Below are positions 1 to 8,706 of a DNA stretch of 64,000 nucleotides, piece by piece. Made by a program: the position numbers and the translations under genes. The stretch is from the NCBI RefSeq assembly GCF_041468085.1, contig NZ_CP121017.1:3351676-3415675 (forward strand). The letters run 5' to 3'. Positions within the stretch are counted from its first letter, which is position 1. Every line of letters begins with the position of its first letter. The notes below the pieces were generated by a model that was not told the DNA's origin, ran no database searches, and saw only the letters and a list, made by a program, of their open reading frames with translations. The stretch comes from Tistrella mobilis (GTDB lineage: Bacteria > Pseudomonadota > Alphaproteobacteria > Tistrellales > Tistrellaceae).

Positions 1-468
1 GACCACGATGCCGTCGCGGGGCTGCACTTCGCCATAGATGATGTCGGCATCGAATTCATTGGTCTCGAACCGCGCGTAATCGGTGTTGGCGGCCAGGCGG
101 ACATCGATCTCGGGATTGGCGTTCAGGAAGCGCGACAGCCGCGGCGTCAGCCAGGTGGCGGCGAAGCTCGGCGCGCAATGCAGCCGCAGCAGCCCGGGGC
201 CGCTGGTCGAAATCAGGTCGATGCCGCGGCGGATTTCCTCGAAGCCGCGCCCGACATGGCCGATCAGGGCGGCACCGTCGGGGCTGAGCCGCACCGCACG
301 GGTGGACCGCACGAACAGCACCACGCCCAGCTGATCTTCCAGCTTGCGCACCGCATGGCTGACGGCGCTGGGGGTCAACGACAATTCCTCGGCCGCCGCC
401 CGGAACGAGCCGGTGCGCGCGGCGGCCTCGAAGGCGCGAAGCAGGGAAAGCGGCAGGGGTGGCGCCAT
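1..468 (-). CDS. LysR-family transcriptional regulator (3' part cut off by window edge)
   Basis: Reading down from the ATG at 468 gives 156 codons that run off the window. The N-terminus (LSLLRAFEAAARTGSFRAA, then LSLTPSAVSHAVRKLE) is the LysR winged helix-turn-helix at residues 8-50. The start of the substrate-binding domain follows. The GcvA-like phrasing is typical of alphaproteobacterial LysR proteins. It diverges from the SDR at 576 and probably controls it and/or the catabolic genes behind it. The effector cannot be told because the ligand-binding part is missing. Confidence 0.9.
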   Translation of the reverse strand, partial: MAPPLPLSLLRAFEAAARTGSFRAAAEELSLTPSAVSHAVRKLEDQLGVVLFVRSTRAVRLSPDGAALIGHVGRGFEEIRRGIDLISTSGPGLLRLHCAPSFAATWLTPRLSRFLNANPEIDVRLAANTDYARFETNEFDADIIYGEVQPRDGIVV

Positions 469-487
469 GTTACGGATGAACCTGATT

Positions 488-499
488 CATCAATTGATG
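488..499. promoter_or_regulatory. Palindrome between lysR and the SDR, probable LysR operator
   Basis: CATCAATTGATG is a perfect 12-bp palindrome. It sits 20 bp upstream of the lysR start and 76 bp upstream of the SDR start. The wider TTCATCAATTGATGCAA has the T-(N11)-A shape of LysR boxes. Assignment to this LysR protein is inference from position. Confidence 0.5.
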
Positions 500-575
500 C
501 AAACTTCCCGTTTGTCGGGGCACGCGGGTTTGCCGATGCTTGGGTCAATCAAAACCCAAAACGGCGGAGGAAACC

Positions 576-1340
576 ATGCTCCTGAACGGCAGAACGGCCG
601 TGATTTCAGGTGCGGCGAGTGCGCGCGGCATCGGCTACGCCACCGCGAAACTGTTCGCGGGCCAGGGCGCCCGGGTGGTGATTCTGGATCTCGACGAGGC
701 GGCGTCGGCCGCCGCGGCCGCCGGCCTGCCGGCCACGCCCGCCGGCCTGCCGCATCTGGGCCTCGCCTGCGACGTCACCGACCGCGAGGCCTGCCTTGAA
801 GCCACCGCCCGGATCATCGCCACCTGCGGCCGGATCGACGTGCTGGTCAACAATGCCGGCGTCACCCAGCCGGTGAAGCTGCTCGACATCACCCCCGCCG
901 ACTGGGACCGCATCCAGGACGTCAACCTGCGCGGCACGCTCTATCTCAGCCAGGCGGTGATCCCGCATATGCGCGCAGCCGGCGGCGGATCCATCGCCTG
1001 CATGTCCTCGGTCTCCGCCCAGCGCGGCGGCGGCATCTTCGGCGGCCCGCACTACTCCGCCGCCAAGGCGGGGGTTCTGGGTCTCGCCAAGGCGATGGCC
1101 CGCGAATTCGGCCCGGCCGGAATCCGGGTCAACTGCATCACCCCCGGCCTCATCCAGACCGACATCACTGGCGGCAAACTGACCGACGAGATGCGCCACG
1201 AGATCCGCAAGACCATCCCGCTCGACCGGCTGGGCGAGGCCGCAGACGTCGCCGGCGCCTGCCTGTTCCTGGCCTCGGACCTCTCCTCCTACATCACCGG
1301 CGCGGTGATCGACGTGAATGGCGGCATGCTGATTCATTGA
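576..1340 (+). CDS. SDR-family NAD(P)-dependent oxidoreductase
   Basis: 254-aa classical short-chain dehydrogenase, a normal length for the family. Visible features are the cofactor-binding glycine motif (SGAASARGIG, residues 10-19), the NNAG motif, the catalytic Ser in MSSVSAQ, and YSAAKAG (YxxxK). The C-terminal ITGAVIDVNGG is typical. I chose the ATG at 576 because GGAGG lies 5 bp before it; an in-frame ATG at 540 has no such site. It may oxidise or reduce a polyol or hydroxy acid for the operon downstream, but substrate specificity cannot be read from the sequence. Confidence 0.9.
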   Translation: MLLNGRTAVISGAASARGIGYATAKLFAGQGARVVILDLDEAASAAAAAGLPATPAGLPHLGLACDVTDREACLEATARIIATCGRIDVLVNNAGVTQPVKLLDITPADWDRIQDVNLRGTLYLSQAVIPHMRAAGGGSIACMSSVSAQRGGGIFGGPHYSAAKAGVLGLAKAMAREFGPAGIRVNCITPGLIQTDITGGKLTDEMRHEIRKTIPLDRLGEAADVAGACLFLASDLSSYITGAVIDVNGGMLIH

Positions 1341-1343
1341 TCT

Positions 1344-1472
1344 GGCCCTCGCCGGGCGGGCACTCCGTGCCGGTTTGTCAGCCCCTCGCCGGGCAGGCAC
1401 TCCGTGCCCTTGGCCGCCGCCTCAATGGCGGCTGAGCGCTGCGCGCAGGCCGGGCGCTACCGCGCCGGCTCC
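1344..1472 (+). repeat. Copies of the dispersed palindromic repeat (same family as at 60.8 and 62.4 kb)
   Basis: One partial unit, one fairly complete unit and a third fragment of the unit that recurs at 60.8-61.1 and 62.4-62.9 kb. The shared block runs CCTCGCCGGGC, a small hairpin, CTTGGCCGCCGCCTCAATGG. Here the hairpin is GGCAC-TCC-GTGCC, whereas elsewhere it is GGGCGC-TGCC-GCGCCC. It is non-coding and lies directly after the SDR stop. Confidence 0.75.
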
Positions 1473-1475
1473 ACT

Positions 1476-1505
1476 GGCCTGGCACAGGCCCGGCTTTTCT
1501 TCTTT
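1476..1505 (+). terminator. Hairpin plus T-rich tract after the repeat, possible leaky terminator
   Basis: GGCCTG-GCA-CAGGCC (1476-1490) is followed by CGGCTTTTCTTCTTT. It stands only 20-35 bp before the transketolase start, which leaves no room for a promoter in between. It therefore either acts as an attenuator with read-through or is weak. Confidence 0.45.
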
Positions 1506-1525
1506 CCTGTATGTCGAGGTTCCTG

Positions 1526-2389
1526 ATGACCACCGAAATCGATGCGGCGCGTGGGCACGCGCTGGCCAATGTGAGCCTGGCGGAGCGCGCCTGGCGCATC
1601 CGGCGGCTGGCGGTGCGGATGGGGGAGGTTCAGGGGCAGGGCTATGTCGGCCAGGCCCTGGGTGTCGCCGATCTGCTGGCCGTCTCCTATTTCCACGCCC
1701 TGCGCTACCGCCCCGAGGATCCGCTCTGGGAGGGGCGGGACCGCTTCCTGCTCTCGATCGGCCACTATGCCATCGCCCTTTATGCCGCGCTGATCGAAGC
1801 CGGCATCATCCCCGAGGACGAGCTTGAAACCTATGGCACCGACGACAGCCGGCTGCCGATGTCGGGCATGGCCGCCTATACCCCGGGCATGGAGATCACC
1901 GGCGGCTCGCTGGGCCATGGCCTGCCGATCGCGATCGGCATGGCGCTGGGGCTGAAGCGCAAGGCCTCCACCTCGTTCATCTACAATCTGATGTCCGATG
2001 GCGAACTCGGCGAAGGCTCGACCTGGGAAGCGGCGATGTCGGCCGGTCATCATCGGCTCGACAATCTGATCGCGCTGGTCGACTTCAACGACCAGCAGGC
2101 CGACGGCCATTCCCGCCAGGTGCTGTCGGCCGAACCCGTCACCGACAAATTCCGGGCCTTCGGCTGGCACGTCCAGCGGGTGAACGGCAACGATATCGAG
2201 GCGCTGCGCGCAGCCTTCGACACCGCACGTGAGCTGGATGAGCCCAGGCCCCGGGTCATCATCTGCGACACCACCATGTGCAAGGGCGTGCCGTTCCTGG
2301 AAGCCCGCGAGATCACCCATTTCATCCGGGTGGAGCCCGATGAATGGCAGCTCGCCCTGGATGCGCTCGACGAAGGAAAGCCCGCATGA
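1526..2389 (+). CDS. Transketolase, N-terminal (TPP-binding) subunit
   Basis: 287-aa protein matching the first half of transketolase. It is one of the split two-chain transketolases. MSDGELGEGSTWEA (residues 156-169) is the Mg/thiamine-diphosphate motif, with D158 and E160. GSLGHGLPIAIGMA and the conserved GH of LSIGHYAIALYAAL are also present. I chose the ATG at 1526 because GAGG lies 7 bp upstream; another in-frame ATG is at 1511. It overlaps the C-subunit gene by 4 bp, so the two are translationally coupled. It should transfer two-carbon ketol units between sugars, or from hydroxypyruvate. Confidence 0.93.
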   Translation: MTTEIDAARGHALANVSLAERAWRIRRLAVRMGEVQGQGYVGQALGVADLLAVSYFHALRYRPEDPLWEGRDRFLLSIGHYAIALYAALIEAGIIPEDELETYGTDDSRLPMSGMAAYTPGMEITGGSLGHGLPIAIGMALGLKRKASTSFIYNLMSDGELGEGSTWEAAMSAGHHRLDNLIALVDFNDQQADGHSRQVLSAEPVTDKFRAFGWHVQRVNGNDIEALRAAFDTARELDEPRPRVIICDTTMCKGVPFLEAREITHFIRVEPDEWQLALDALDEGKPA

Positions 2390-3417
2390 CCGCCCTGAAG
2401 CGCCCCGCCGGCCGCCCCGCCCCGGTCCGCGATCCGTCGCGCCCCCGGCTGACCACCTCGGCCATGATCGCCTCGCTGGCAGCCGAAGGCCAGCGCACCG
2501 AGCCCGCCCCCTTCGGCCATGCCCTGGTCGAGCTGGCAAAGACCCGGCCCGACATCGTGGGGCTGACGGCCGATCTTTCGAAATACACCGATCTGCACGT
2601 CTTCGCGAAGGCCTTCCCCGACCGCTTCTATCAGATGGGCATGGCCGAACAGCTGTTGATGGGCGCCGCCGCCGGCCTTGCCCGCGAAGGCTTCATCCCC
2701 TTCGCCACCACCTATGCGGTCTTCGCCTCGCGCCGCGCCTATGACTTCGTCTGCATGGCGATCGCCGAAGAAAGCCTGCCGGTCAAGATCGTCTGCGCCC
2801 TGCCCGGCCTCACCACCGGCTACGGCCCCAGCCATCAGGCGACCGAGGATCTGGCGATCTTCCGGGGCCTGCCGAACATGACCATCGTCGATCCCTGCGA
2901 TGCCATCGACATCGCCCAGGCGGTGCCGGCAATCGCCGCCCATGACGGGCCGGTCTATATGCGGCTGCTGCGCGGCAATGTCCCGGCGGTGCTGGACGAC
3001 TACGACTACAGCTTCGAACTGGGCAAGGCAAAGCTGCTGCGCGACGGGGCGGAGGTGCTGTTCATCGCAAGCGGGCTGATGACCATGCGGGTGCTGGACG
3101 CGGCGAAATCGCTCGCCGCGGACCGGATCGGCGCCGCGGTGCTGCATGTGCCGACCATCAAGCCGCTCGATACCGAAACCATCCTGCGCGAGGCCGCCCG
3201 CCCCGGGCGGCTGGTGGTGGTGGCCGAAAACCATACCATCATGGGCGGGCTGGGCGAGGCGGTCGCCGCAACCCTGATGCGGGGCGGCGTCCACCCCGCC
3301 TTCCGGCAGATCGCCCTGCCCGATGCCTTCCTGGATGCGGGCGCCCTGCCCACGCTGCACGACCGCTACGGCCTGTCGGCCGCTGCCGTGACCGCCGCCG
3401 TAAAGGGGTGGCTCTGA
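2386..3417 (+). CDS. Transketolase, C-terminal (pyrimidine-binding) subunit
   Basis: 343-aa partner of the preceding gene, starting in an ATGA overlap. It carries the PYR domain, including the conserved Glu region of QMGMAEQLLMGAAAGLA, the TTYAVFASRRAYDF stretch, and GLTTGYGPSHQATEDLA. The transketolase C-terminal domain follows (VVVAENHTIMGGLGEAV). The first 45 residues are a Pro/Arg-rich extension. Split transketolases of this kind often sit in carbohydrate catabolic operons and act on unusual donors. Here the neighbours point to a hydroxypyruvate/glycerate connection. Confidence 0.93.
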   Translation: MTALKRPAGRPAPVRDPSRPRLTTSAMIASLAAEGQRTEPAPFGHALVELAKTRPDIVGLTADLSKYTDLHVFAKAFPDRFYQMGMAEQLLMGAAAGLAREGFIPFATTYAVFASRRAYDFVCMAIAEESLPVKIVCALPGLTTGYGPSHQATEDLAIFRGLPNMTIVDPCDAIDIAQAVPAIAAHDGPVYMRLLRGNVPAVLDDYDYSFELGKAKLLRDGAEVLFIASGLMTMRVLDAAKSLAADRIGAAVLHVPTIKPLDTETILREAARPGRLVVVAENHTIMGGLGEAVAATLMRGGVHPAFRQIALPDAFLDAGALPTLHDRYGLSAAAVTAAVKGWL

Positions 3418-3485
3418 CGTCAGGCCGGCTCCGAGGGAGCCCGAGCTGAGGCCGAACCGGTGCCGGGCCGGACAAACCCGGACGA

Positions 3486-3507
3486 CCGGCCCCGAAAACG
3501 GGGCCGG
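3486..3507 (+). promoter_or_regulatory. Intercistronic hairpin ahead of the TRAP binding-protein gene
   Basis: CCGGCCCCG-AAAA-CGGGGCCGG, a perfect 9-bp stem, lies in the 123-bp gap between the transketolase C-subunit and dctP. A strong ribosome site (AAGGGGGGA) follows it. Hairpins here commonly protect or process mRNA so that the binding protein is made in excess. That role is inference. Confidence 0.5.
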
Positions 3508-3540
3508 CGCCACACAGAAAGACCAAGGGGGGAAAACCAC

Positions 3541-4551
3541 ATGCCGATCGAAATGCGCCGCCGCACCTTCCTGGCCGCAGGTGCCGGGCTGTTTGCCGCC
3601 CCGGCGATCCTGAGCCTGACCGGCGGGCGCGCCCGCGCCGCCACCACGCTGACCCTGGGCCATGGTGCCGCCGCCGGCAATCCGCGGGCCGTCGCCGCCG
3701 AAAAATTCGCCGAACTGGTCAAGGCGAAGACCAATGGCGAAATCGCGATCAACATCGCGGGTTCGGAACAGCTGGGCAATGACGTCGCCATGCTGACCTC
3801 GATCCGCACCGGCAGCCTGGACCTTACGGCCAACAGCCAGGGGGCGGCATCGGGCCTCGTGCCGGAAATCGCCGCGCTGGGCCTGCCCTTCCTGTTCAAG
3901 GACGCCACCGCCGCGATCCGCGTGCTCGACGGGCCGATCGGCGCCGATCTGGATGCAGCCTTCGGCAAGGTCGGCATGATCCCCCTCGACTGGTGGGATA
4001 ACGGCATTCGCCATGTCACCAACGGCAAGCGGCCGGTGGCCACGCCCGCCGACCTCAAGGGTCTGAAGATCCGCACCCCAGCCGATCCGATGACGATCTA
4101 CATCTTCACCGTCCTCGGCGCCGCCACCCAGCAGATCGCCTTCAGCGAACTTTACGTGGCGCTCCAGCAGGGCGTCGTCGACGGCCAGGAGAACCCGCTC
4201 GCCAATATCGCGAGTTCCAAGCTCTACGAGGTCAACAAATACATCAGCCTGACCGCCCATAAATGGGAGTCGACCCCCTTCCTGATGTCGCCGATCGCCG
4301 CCGCCCGCGTCGGCAAGGACGGGCTTGCCGCGATCAAGGCGGCCGCGAAGGAAGCGGGCGTGCTCCAGCGCCGGCTGATGGCCGAAGCGGACGTGAAGCT
4401 GCTCGCCGACTTCAAGGCCAATCCGGCGGTGGCGGTGAACGAGGTCGACCATGCGGCCTTCGTGCAGGCGACGGAACCGGTCAACGCGGCCTGGATCGAC
4501 AAGCCCTTCGGCGGCTTCGTCAAGCGCCTGATCGACGCCGCCAAGGCCTGA
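3541..4551 (+). CDS. dctP: TRAP transporter substrate-binding protein (DctP family)
   Basis: 336-aa periplasmic binding protein. The N-terminus has a twin-arginine-type signal (MRRRTFLAAGAGLFAAPAIL) with likely cleavage after ARA near residue 33. Family signatures include LTLGHGAAAGNP near the mature N-terminus and LKIRTPADPMTIYIF, with the Arg that usually binds a carboxylate. Also present is QQGVVDGQENPLANI. It captures an organic acid, probably a sugar acid, for the DctQM permease encoded next. The 3541 start is fixed by the purine-rich site just before it. Confidence 0.93.
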   Translation: MPIEMRRRTFLAAGAGLFAAPAILSLTGGRARAATTLTLGHGAAAGNPRAVAAEKFAELVKAKTNGEIAINIAGSEQLGNDVAMLTSIRTGSLDLTANSQGAASGLVPEIAALGLPFLFKDATAAIRVLDGPIGADLDAAFGKVGMIPLDWWDNGIRHVTNGKRPVATPADLKGLKIRTPADPMTIYIFTVLGAATQQIAFSELYVALQQGVVDGQENPLANIASSKLYEVNKYISLTAHKWESTPFLMSPIAAARVGKDGLAAIKAAAKEAGVLQRRLMAEADVKLLADFKANPAVAVNEVDHAAFVQATEPVNAAWIDKPFGGFVKRLIDAAKA

Positions 4552-4562
4552 TGGAGGCAATC

Positions 4563-5111
4563 ATGAAGACGCTTTCGGCCGGCGGCCCGTTCATGGCCGC
4601 CGCCGACGGCGTCGACCGGGTGCTGGGCGCGATCTGCCGCGCCGTGCTTCTGGTGACGCTGTCCCTGATGCTGGCCGGGCTGGGCCTGAACGTGGTGATC
4701 CGCTACGTCGCGACCCAGGGCGGCATCGACTGGATCAACGAGGCGACGGAGTTCCTGTTCCCCTGGGCGATCGCCGCCGGGATCGTGCTCGCCGTCCAGC
4801 GCGGCGCCCATATCGCGGTGGATGTGTTGTTCGGCTTCTTCGGCCCGCAAGGCGCGCGGGTGCTGGGCACGGCGATCCATCTTCTGGTCGCGGTCGCCTA
4901 TCTGCTGCTGCTGAAAGTGACGATCGGGCTGATCCAGATCGTCTCGATCGAGATGAGCCCGCTGCTCGGCATCTCCCGATCCTGGGCCTATTGGGCCCTG
5001 GCCTTCGGTGCCGGCGGTGCCGCCTTCGCCAATGCCGCCATCGCGCTCAGGGTGGCGCTGAACGGCGTCTCCGCCCTGCCCGCCGCCCCGGCCGAGGAGA
5101 GCGTGACATGA
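4563..5111 (+). CDS. dctQ: TRAP transporter small permease subunit (DctQ family)
   Basis: 182-aa membrane protein with four predicted hydrophobic helices, the DctQ pattern. It includes the conserved NVVIRYV and EATEFLFPWAIAAG. I placed the start at ATG 4563 because GGAGG lies 5 bp upstream; the ATG at 4551 overlaps the dctP stop. The 3' end overlaps dctM by 4 bp (ATGA). Confidence 0.92.
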   Translation: MKTLSAGGPFMAAADGVDRVLGAICRAVLLVTLSLMLAGLGLNVVIRYVATQGGIDWINEATEFLFPWAIAAGIVLAVQRGAHIAVDVLFGFFGPQGARVLGTAIHLLVAVAYLLLLKVTIGLIQIVSIEMSPLLGISRSWAYWALAFGAGGAAFANAAIALRVALNGVSALPAAPAEESVT

Positions 5112-6367
5112 TCGGCGTGATGGTCTTCGTCTTTCTGGGCCTGCTGATCCTGGCGGTGCCGGTCGGCCACGTGCTGATGATCGCCTCGGGTGCCGCGGTG
5201 GTCTCGCAGGGCATGCTGCCGCTCAGCATCGTCGCCCAGCAGATGTTCAACCAGACCCAGTCCTTCCCGATGCTGGCCCTGCCCTTCTTCATTCTGGCCG
5301 GCAGTCTGATGATGAGCGGCCGGCTGGGCGACCATCTGATCGGCTTCGCCAAGATGCTGGTCCAGCGCTATCGGGGCGGCCTCGCCTCGGTCTCGGTGGT
5401 GGGCTCGGCGGTCTTCGGCGGTGTCTCGGGTTCGGCGGTCGCCGATGCCACGGCGCTCGGCTCCATGCTCATCCCCTGGCAGAAGCGCGAGGGCTATCCG
5501 GGCGGTTTCGTCGCCGCCAACAACGCCGCCTCGGCGATGATCGCGATCCTGATCCCGCCCTCGATCCCGCTGATCCTCTATTCGCTGGTCTCGGGCGTTT
5601 CGGTCGCGGCCCTGTTCGTGGCCGGTGTGCTGCCGGGTGTGCTGATCACGGTCGGCTTCGTGATGATCTGCAACATCTCGGCGCGGCTGCGCGGCTTCCC
5701 GCTGCATCGCGAACCTTTCGACTGGGCGGCCTTCCGCCATGTCGGGCTGCGCGCCCTGCCGGCGCTGGCCCTGCCGGTGCTGATCCTGGTGCTGCTACGC
5801 TTCGGCTTCGCCACGCCCACCGAAGTCTCGGTGCTGGCCACGATCTATGCCATGGCGGCGGGCCTGCTGATCTATCGCGATCTCACCCTCGACCGGGTGG
5901 TGAAGGCGATGATCCAGGCGGGCATCGCCACCGGCGTCGTGATGCTGGTGATCATGGGCTCGGCCGCCGTCGGCTGGCTGATGACCTTCGCCCAGATCCC
6001 GCAGAATTTCGCCGCCTGGTGCGTGGAAACCCTGCGCCATCCCTGGGCGATCATTCTGGCGATGAACGTGATCATGCTGATCGTCGGCATGTTCATCGAC
6101 CTGCCGGCCGCGATCCTGCTGCTGGGGCCGATCTTCGTGCCGCTGGCCCAGACCATCGGGCTCGACCCCCTGCAGCTGGGCATCATGATGGTGCTGAACC
6201 TGGCCATTGGCCTGTTCACGCCGCCGGTCGGCACCACGCTGTTCATCTCGGCCTCGATCGCCCGGGTGCCGATTCTGACGGTCACCCGCGAACTCTGGCC
6301 GTTCTACCTGTTCACGCTAGCGGTGGTGATGGCCTTCAGCTTCATCCCCGCGCTCACCATCGGCTGA
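5108..6367 (+). CDS. dctM: TRAP transporter large permease subunit (DctM family)
   Basis: 419-aa integral membrane protein of about a dozen helices, the sodium-coupled transport subunit. Family marks are LPFFILAGSLM, GSAVFGGVSGSAVADATALGS and LIPPSIPLILYSLVSGVS. The C-terminal NLAIGLFTPPVGTTLF is characteristic. The start overlaps the dctQ stop, so P, Q and M form one transporter unit. The next gene begins 4 bp after its stop. Confidence 0.95.
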   Translation: MIGVMVFVFLGLLILAVPVGHVLMIASGAAVVSQGMLPLSIVAQQMFNQTQSFPMLALPFFILAGSLMMSGRLGDHLIGFAKMLVQRYRGGLASVSVVGSAVFGGVSGSAVADATALGSMLIPWQKREGYPGGFVAANNAASAMIAILIPPSIPLILYSLVSGVSVAALFVAGVLPGVLITVGFVMICNISARLRGFPLHREPFDWAAFRHVGLRALPALALPVLILVLLRFGFATPTEVSVLATIYAMAAGLLIYRDLTLDRVVKAMIQAGIATGVVMLVIMGSAAVGWLMTFAQIPQNFAAWCVETLRHPWAIILAMNVIMLIVGMFIDLPAAILLLGPIFVPLAQTIGLDPLQLGIMMVLNLAIGLFTPPVGTTLFISASIARVPILTVTRELWPFYLFTLAVVMAFSFIPALTIG

Positions 6368-6370
6368 TCC

Positions 6371-7384
6371 ATGACCTCACCCCGACTGGTCTTCCTGGAC
6401 CGCGGGACGCTGTCGCCCGGAACCCGGCTGCGCCGCCCCGCTTTCGACCACGACGTCGTGGTCCATGACCGCACCGCCCCCGATCAGGTGGCCGGCCGCA
6501 TCGCCGGCGCCAGTATCGTGATCACCAACAAGGTGCGGATCGGGGCGGATGCGCTGGATGCAGCCCCCGGGCTGCGGCTGATCGCGGTCGCCGCCACCGG
6601 CACCGATGTCATCGACCTTGCCGCCTGTACGGCCCGCGGCATCACCGTCTGCAACATCCGCGACTATGCCCGCCACACCGTACCGGAACACACCTTCGCG
6701 CTGATCTTCGCCCTGCGCCGCAGCCTGCTGGCCTATGCCGATGCGGTCAGGGCCGGGCGCTGGCAGGCGGCCGGGCAGTTCTGCTTCTTCGACCACCCGA
6801 TCCGTGATCTGGCCGGGTCGCGCCTCGGCATCATCGGTGATGGCGCGCTCGGCCGCGCGGTCGGGCGGATCGGTGCCGCCCTGGGGCTGGATGTCGTCTT
6901 CGCCGCCCATAAGGGCCGCAGCGTCGCCGGGGCGCAGGGCATGGGGCCGCTTTATACCGATTTCGACAGGGTGCTGGAAACCGCCGACATCCTGACCCTG
7001 CATGCCCCGCTGATCGAGCCCGGCCCCCATGGCCCGGGCACGAGACACATGATCGGCCGGCCGGAATTCGCCCGCATGGCCCGCCGGCCGCTGCTGATCA
7101 ACACCGCGCGCGGCGGGCTGGTCGATGAAACCGCCCTGGTCGAGGCGCTGGAAGCCGGGCAGATCTCCGGCGCCGGTTTCGACGTCGCCACCGCCGAACC
7201 ACCGGCGCCGGATCATCCGCTGATGCGCATCGCCGGCAGGCCCGACGTGATCATCACCCCCCATATCGCCTGGGCGGCGGAAGAGGCGATCCAGACGCTC
7301 GCCGATCAGCTGATCGACCTGATCGAGGCCTTCATGGCCGGCCGGCCGCGCAATGTCGTCGCCGGCCCGGGGGCCGGATCATGA
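6371..7384 (+). CDS. D-2-hydroxyacid dehydrogenase, probably hydroxypyruvate/glyoxylate reductase
   Basis: 337-aa NAD(P)-dependent D-isomer-specific 2-hydroxyacid dehydrogenase. The Rossmann motif is GIIGDGALGRAVG, with a D in place of the usual middle residue. The catalytic Arg is in INTARGGLVDE and the catalytic His in ITPHIAWAA. NIRDYARHTVPEHTFAL resembles glycerate dehydrogenases. Together with the following glycerate kinase, reduction of hydroxypyruvate to D-glycerate is the natural reading. Tight packing with dctM and a 4-bp overlap with the kinase place it in the operon. Confidence 0.88.
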   Translation: MTSPRLVFLDRGTLSPGTRLRRPAFDHDVVVHDRTAPDQVAGRIAGASIVITNKVRIGADALDAAPGLRLIAVAATGTDVIDLAACTARGITVCNIRDYARHTVPEHTFALIFALRRSLLAYADAVRAGRWQAAGQFCFFDHPIRDLAGSRLGIIGDGALGRAVGRIGAALGLDVVFAAHKGRSVAGAQGMGPLYTDFDRVLETADILTLHAPLIEPGPHGPGTRHMIGRPEFARMARRPLLINTARGGLVDETALVEALEAGQISGAGFDVATAEPPAPDHPLMRIAGRPDVIITPHIAWAAEEAIQTLADQLIDLIEAFMAGRPRNVVAGPGAGS

Positions 7385-8706
7385 GCGGCGGGGCCGATCC
7401 CCGCCGGGCGATCTTCGACGCCGCCGTGGCCGCCTGCGATCCGGGCCTCGTGCTGCCGGCCCATCTGCCCGATGCCCCGCCCCGTGGCCGGGTGGTGCTG
7501 CTGGCCTGCGGCAAGGCCGGCGCGGCGATGATCGCGGCCGCGGCCCGCCGGTATCGCGCAGCGGGGCTCCCCCCCGATCGCCTGCAGGGCCTGGCGGTGG
7601 TGCGCCATGGCTACGGCGCCCGCGACGACGACGGCCTGCCGCCCGGGATCGAGGTGGTGGAGGCCGGCCATCCGGTCCCGGACGAGGCCGGGCTTGCAGC
7701 CACCCGCCGGGTGCTGACGATGGCGGCGGCGGCACGCCCGGACGATCTGGTGCTGGCGCTGATCTCGGGCGGGGGGTCCGCCAACTGGGTGGCCCCCGCC
7801 CCGGGCGTCGACCTTGCGGAGAAACAGGCGCTGACCCGCGCCTTGCTCCGCTCAGGGGCCGATATCCACGAGATCAATGCGGTGCGCCGGCATCTTTCGG
7901 CGATCAAGGGCGGGCGGCTCGCCGGGCTGATCCGCGGCCGGCTGGAAAGCTTCGCCATCTCGGATGTGCCGGGCGACGACCCCGCCGCCATCGCCTCGGG
8001 CCCCACGGTCGCCGACCCGACCACCCTGGCGGATGCCCGCGCGGTGCTGGAGAGATATGATGTGCCCCCCTCTCCCGCCATCGCGCTCAGGCTGCGGGAT
8101 CCGGCTGCCGAGACGCCCAAACCGGGCGACCCGGCCGTCGACCGCCGCCCCTTCACCCTGCTCGCCCGACCCGCCGATGCCCTGGCTGCCGCCGCCGATG
8201 CCGCAGCCCGGGCCGGCTATCGTCCGGTTCTGCTGGGCAGCGATCTTGCCGGCGAGGCACGAGACGAGGGCACACGTCAGGCGTCCCTGGCCCTGGCGGC
8301 ACAGGCGGAAGGGCACCGGGTCGCGCTGATCTCGGGCGGGGAGCTTACGGTCACCCTCCGCGGCGACGGCCGGGGCGGCCCCAATCAGGAATTCGCCCTG
8401 GCGCTGGCGATTGCGCTGGGCGGCGCCCCGGGCATCCGGGCGCTGGCAGCCGATACCGACGGCACCGATGGCGGCGCGGGTGCCGCCAGCGATCCGGCCG
8501 GTGCGCTGGTCGACCCCGATACCCTGGCACGCGCCCGGGCCGCCGGAACCGATGCCCGCGCGGCCCTGCTGCGCAATGATTCGACCGGCTTCTTTCAGGC
8601 GGCGGGCGGGCTGTTCCACCCTGGCCCCACCCGCACCAATGTCAACGACCTGCGGGTGATCCTGGTCGACCCGCTGCCGCCCGCCGGCACATCAGTTCGC
8701 GCCTGA
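7381..8706 (+). CDS. Glycerate kinase, MOFRL/GckA-TtuD type
   Basis: 441-aa protein of the glycerate 2-kinase family with an N-terminal DUF4147-type domain and a C-terminal MOFRL domain. Marks are LLACGKAGAAM, LALISGGGSANWVAP, NAVRRHLSAIKGGRLA, the SGPTVADPTT loop, and GGPNQEFALALAIAL. It should phosphorylate D-glycerate (usually to 2-phosphoglycerate), feeding lower glycolysis. The last gene of the operon, it overlaps the oppositely oriented cyclase-like gene tail to tail by 15 bp. Confidence 0.92.
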   Translation: MSGGADPRRAIFDAAVAACDPGLVLPAHLPDAPPRGRVVLLACGKAGAAMIAAAARRYRAAGLPPDRLQGLAVVRHGYGARDDDGLPPGIEVVEAGHPVPDEAGLAATRRVLTMAAAARPDDLVLALISGGGSANWVAPAPGVDLAEKQALTRALLRSGADIHEINAVRRHLSAIKGGRLAGLIRGRLESFAISDVPGDDPAAIASGPTVADPTTLADARAVLERYDVPPSPAIALRLRDPAAETPKPGDPAVDRRPFTLLARPADALAAAADAAARAGYRPVLLGSDLAGEARDEGTRQASLALAAQAEGHRVALISGGELTVTLRGDGRGGPNQEFALALAIALGGAPGIRALAADTDGTDGGAGAASDPAGALVDPDTLARARAAGTDARAALLRNDSTGFFQAAGGLFHPGPTRTNVNDLRVILVDPLPPAGTSVRA

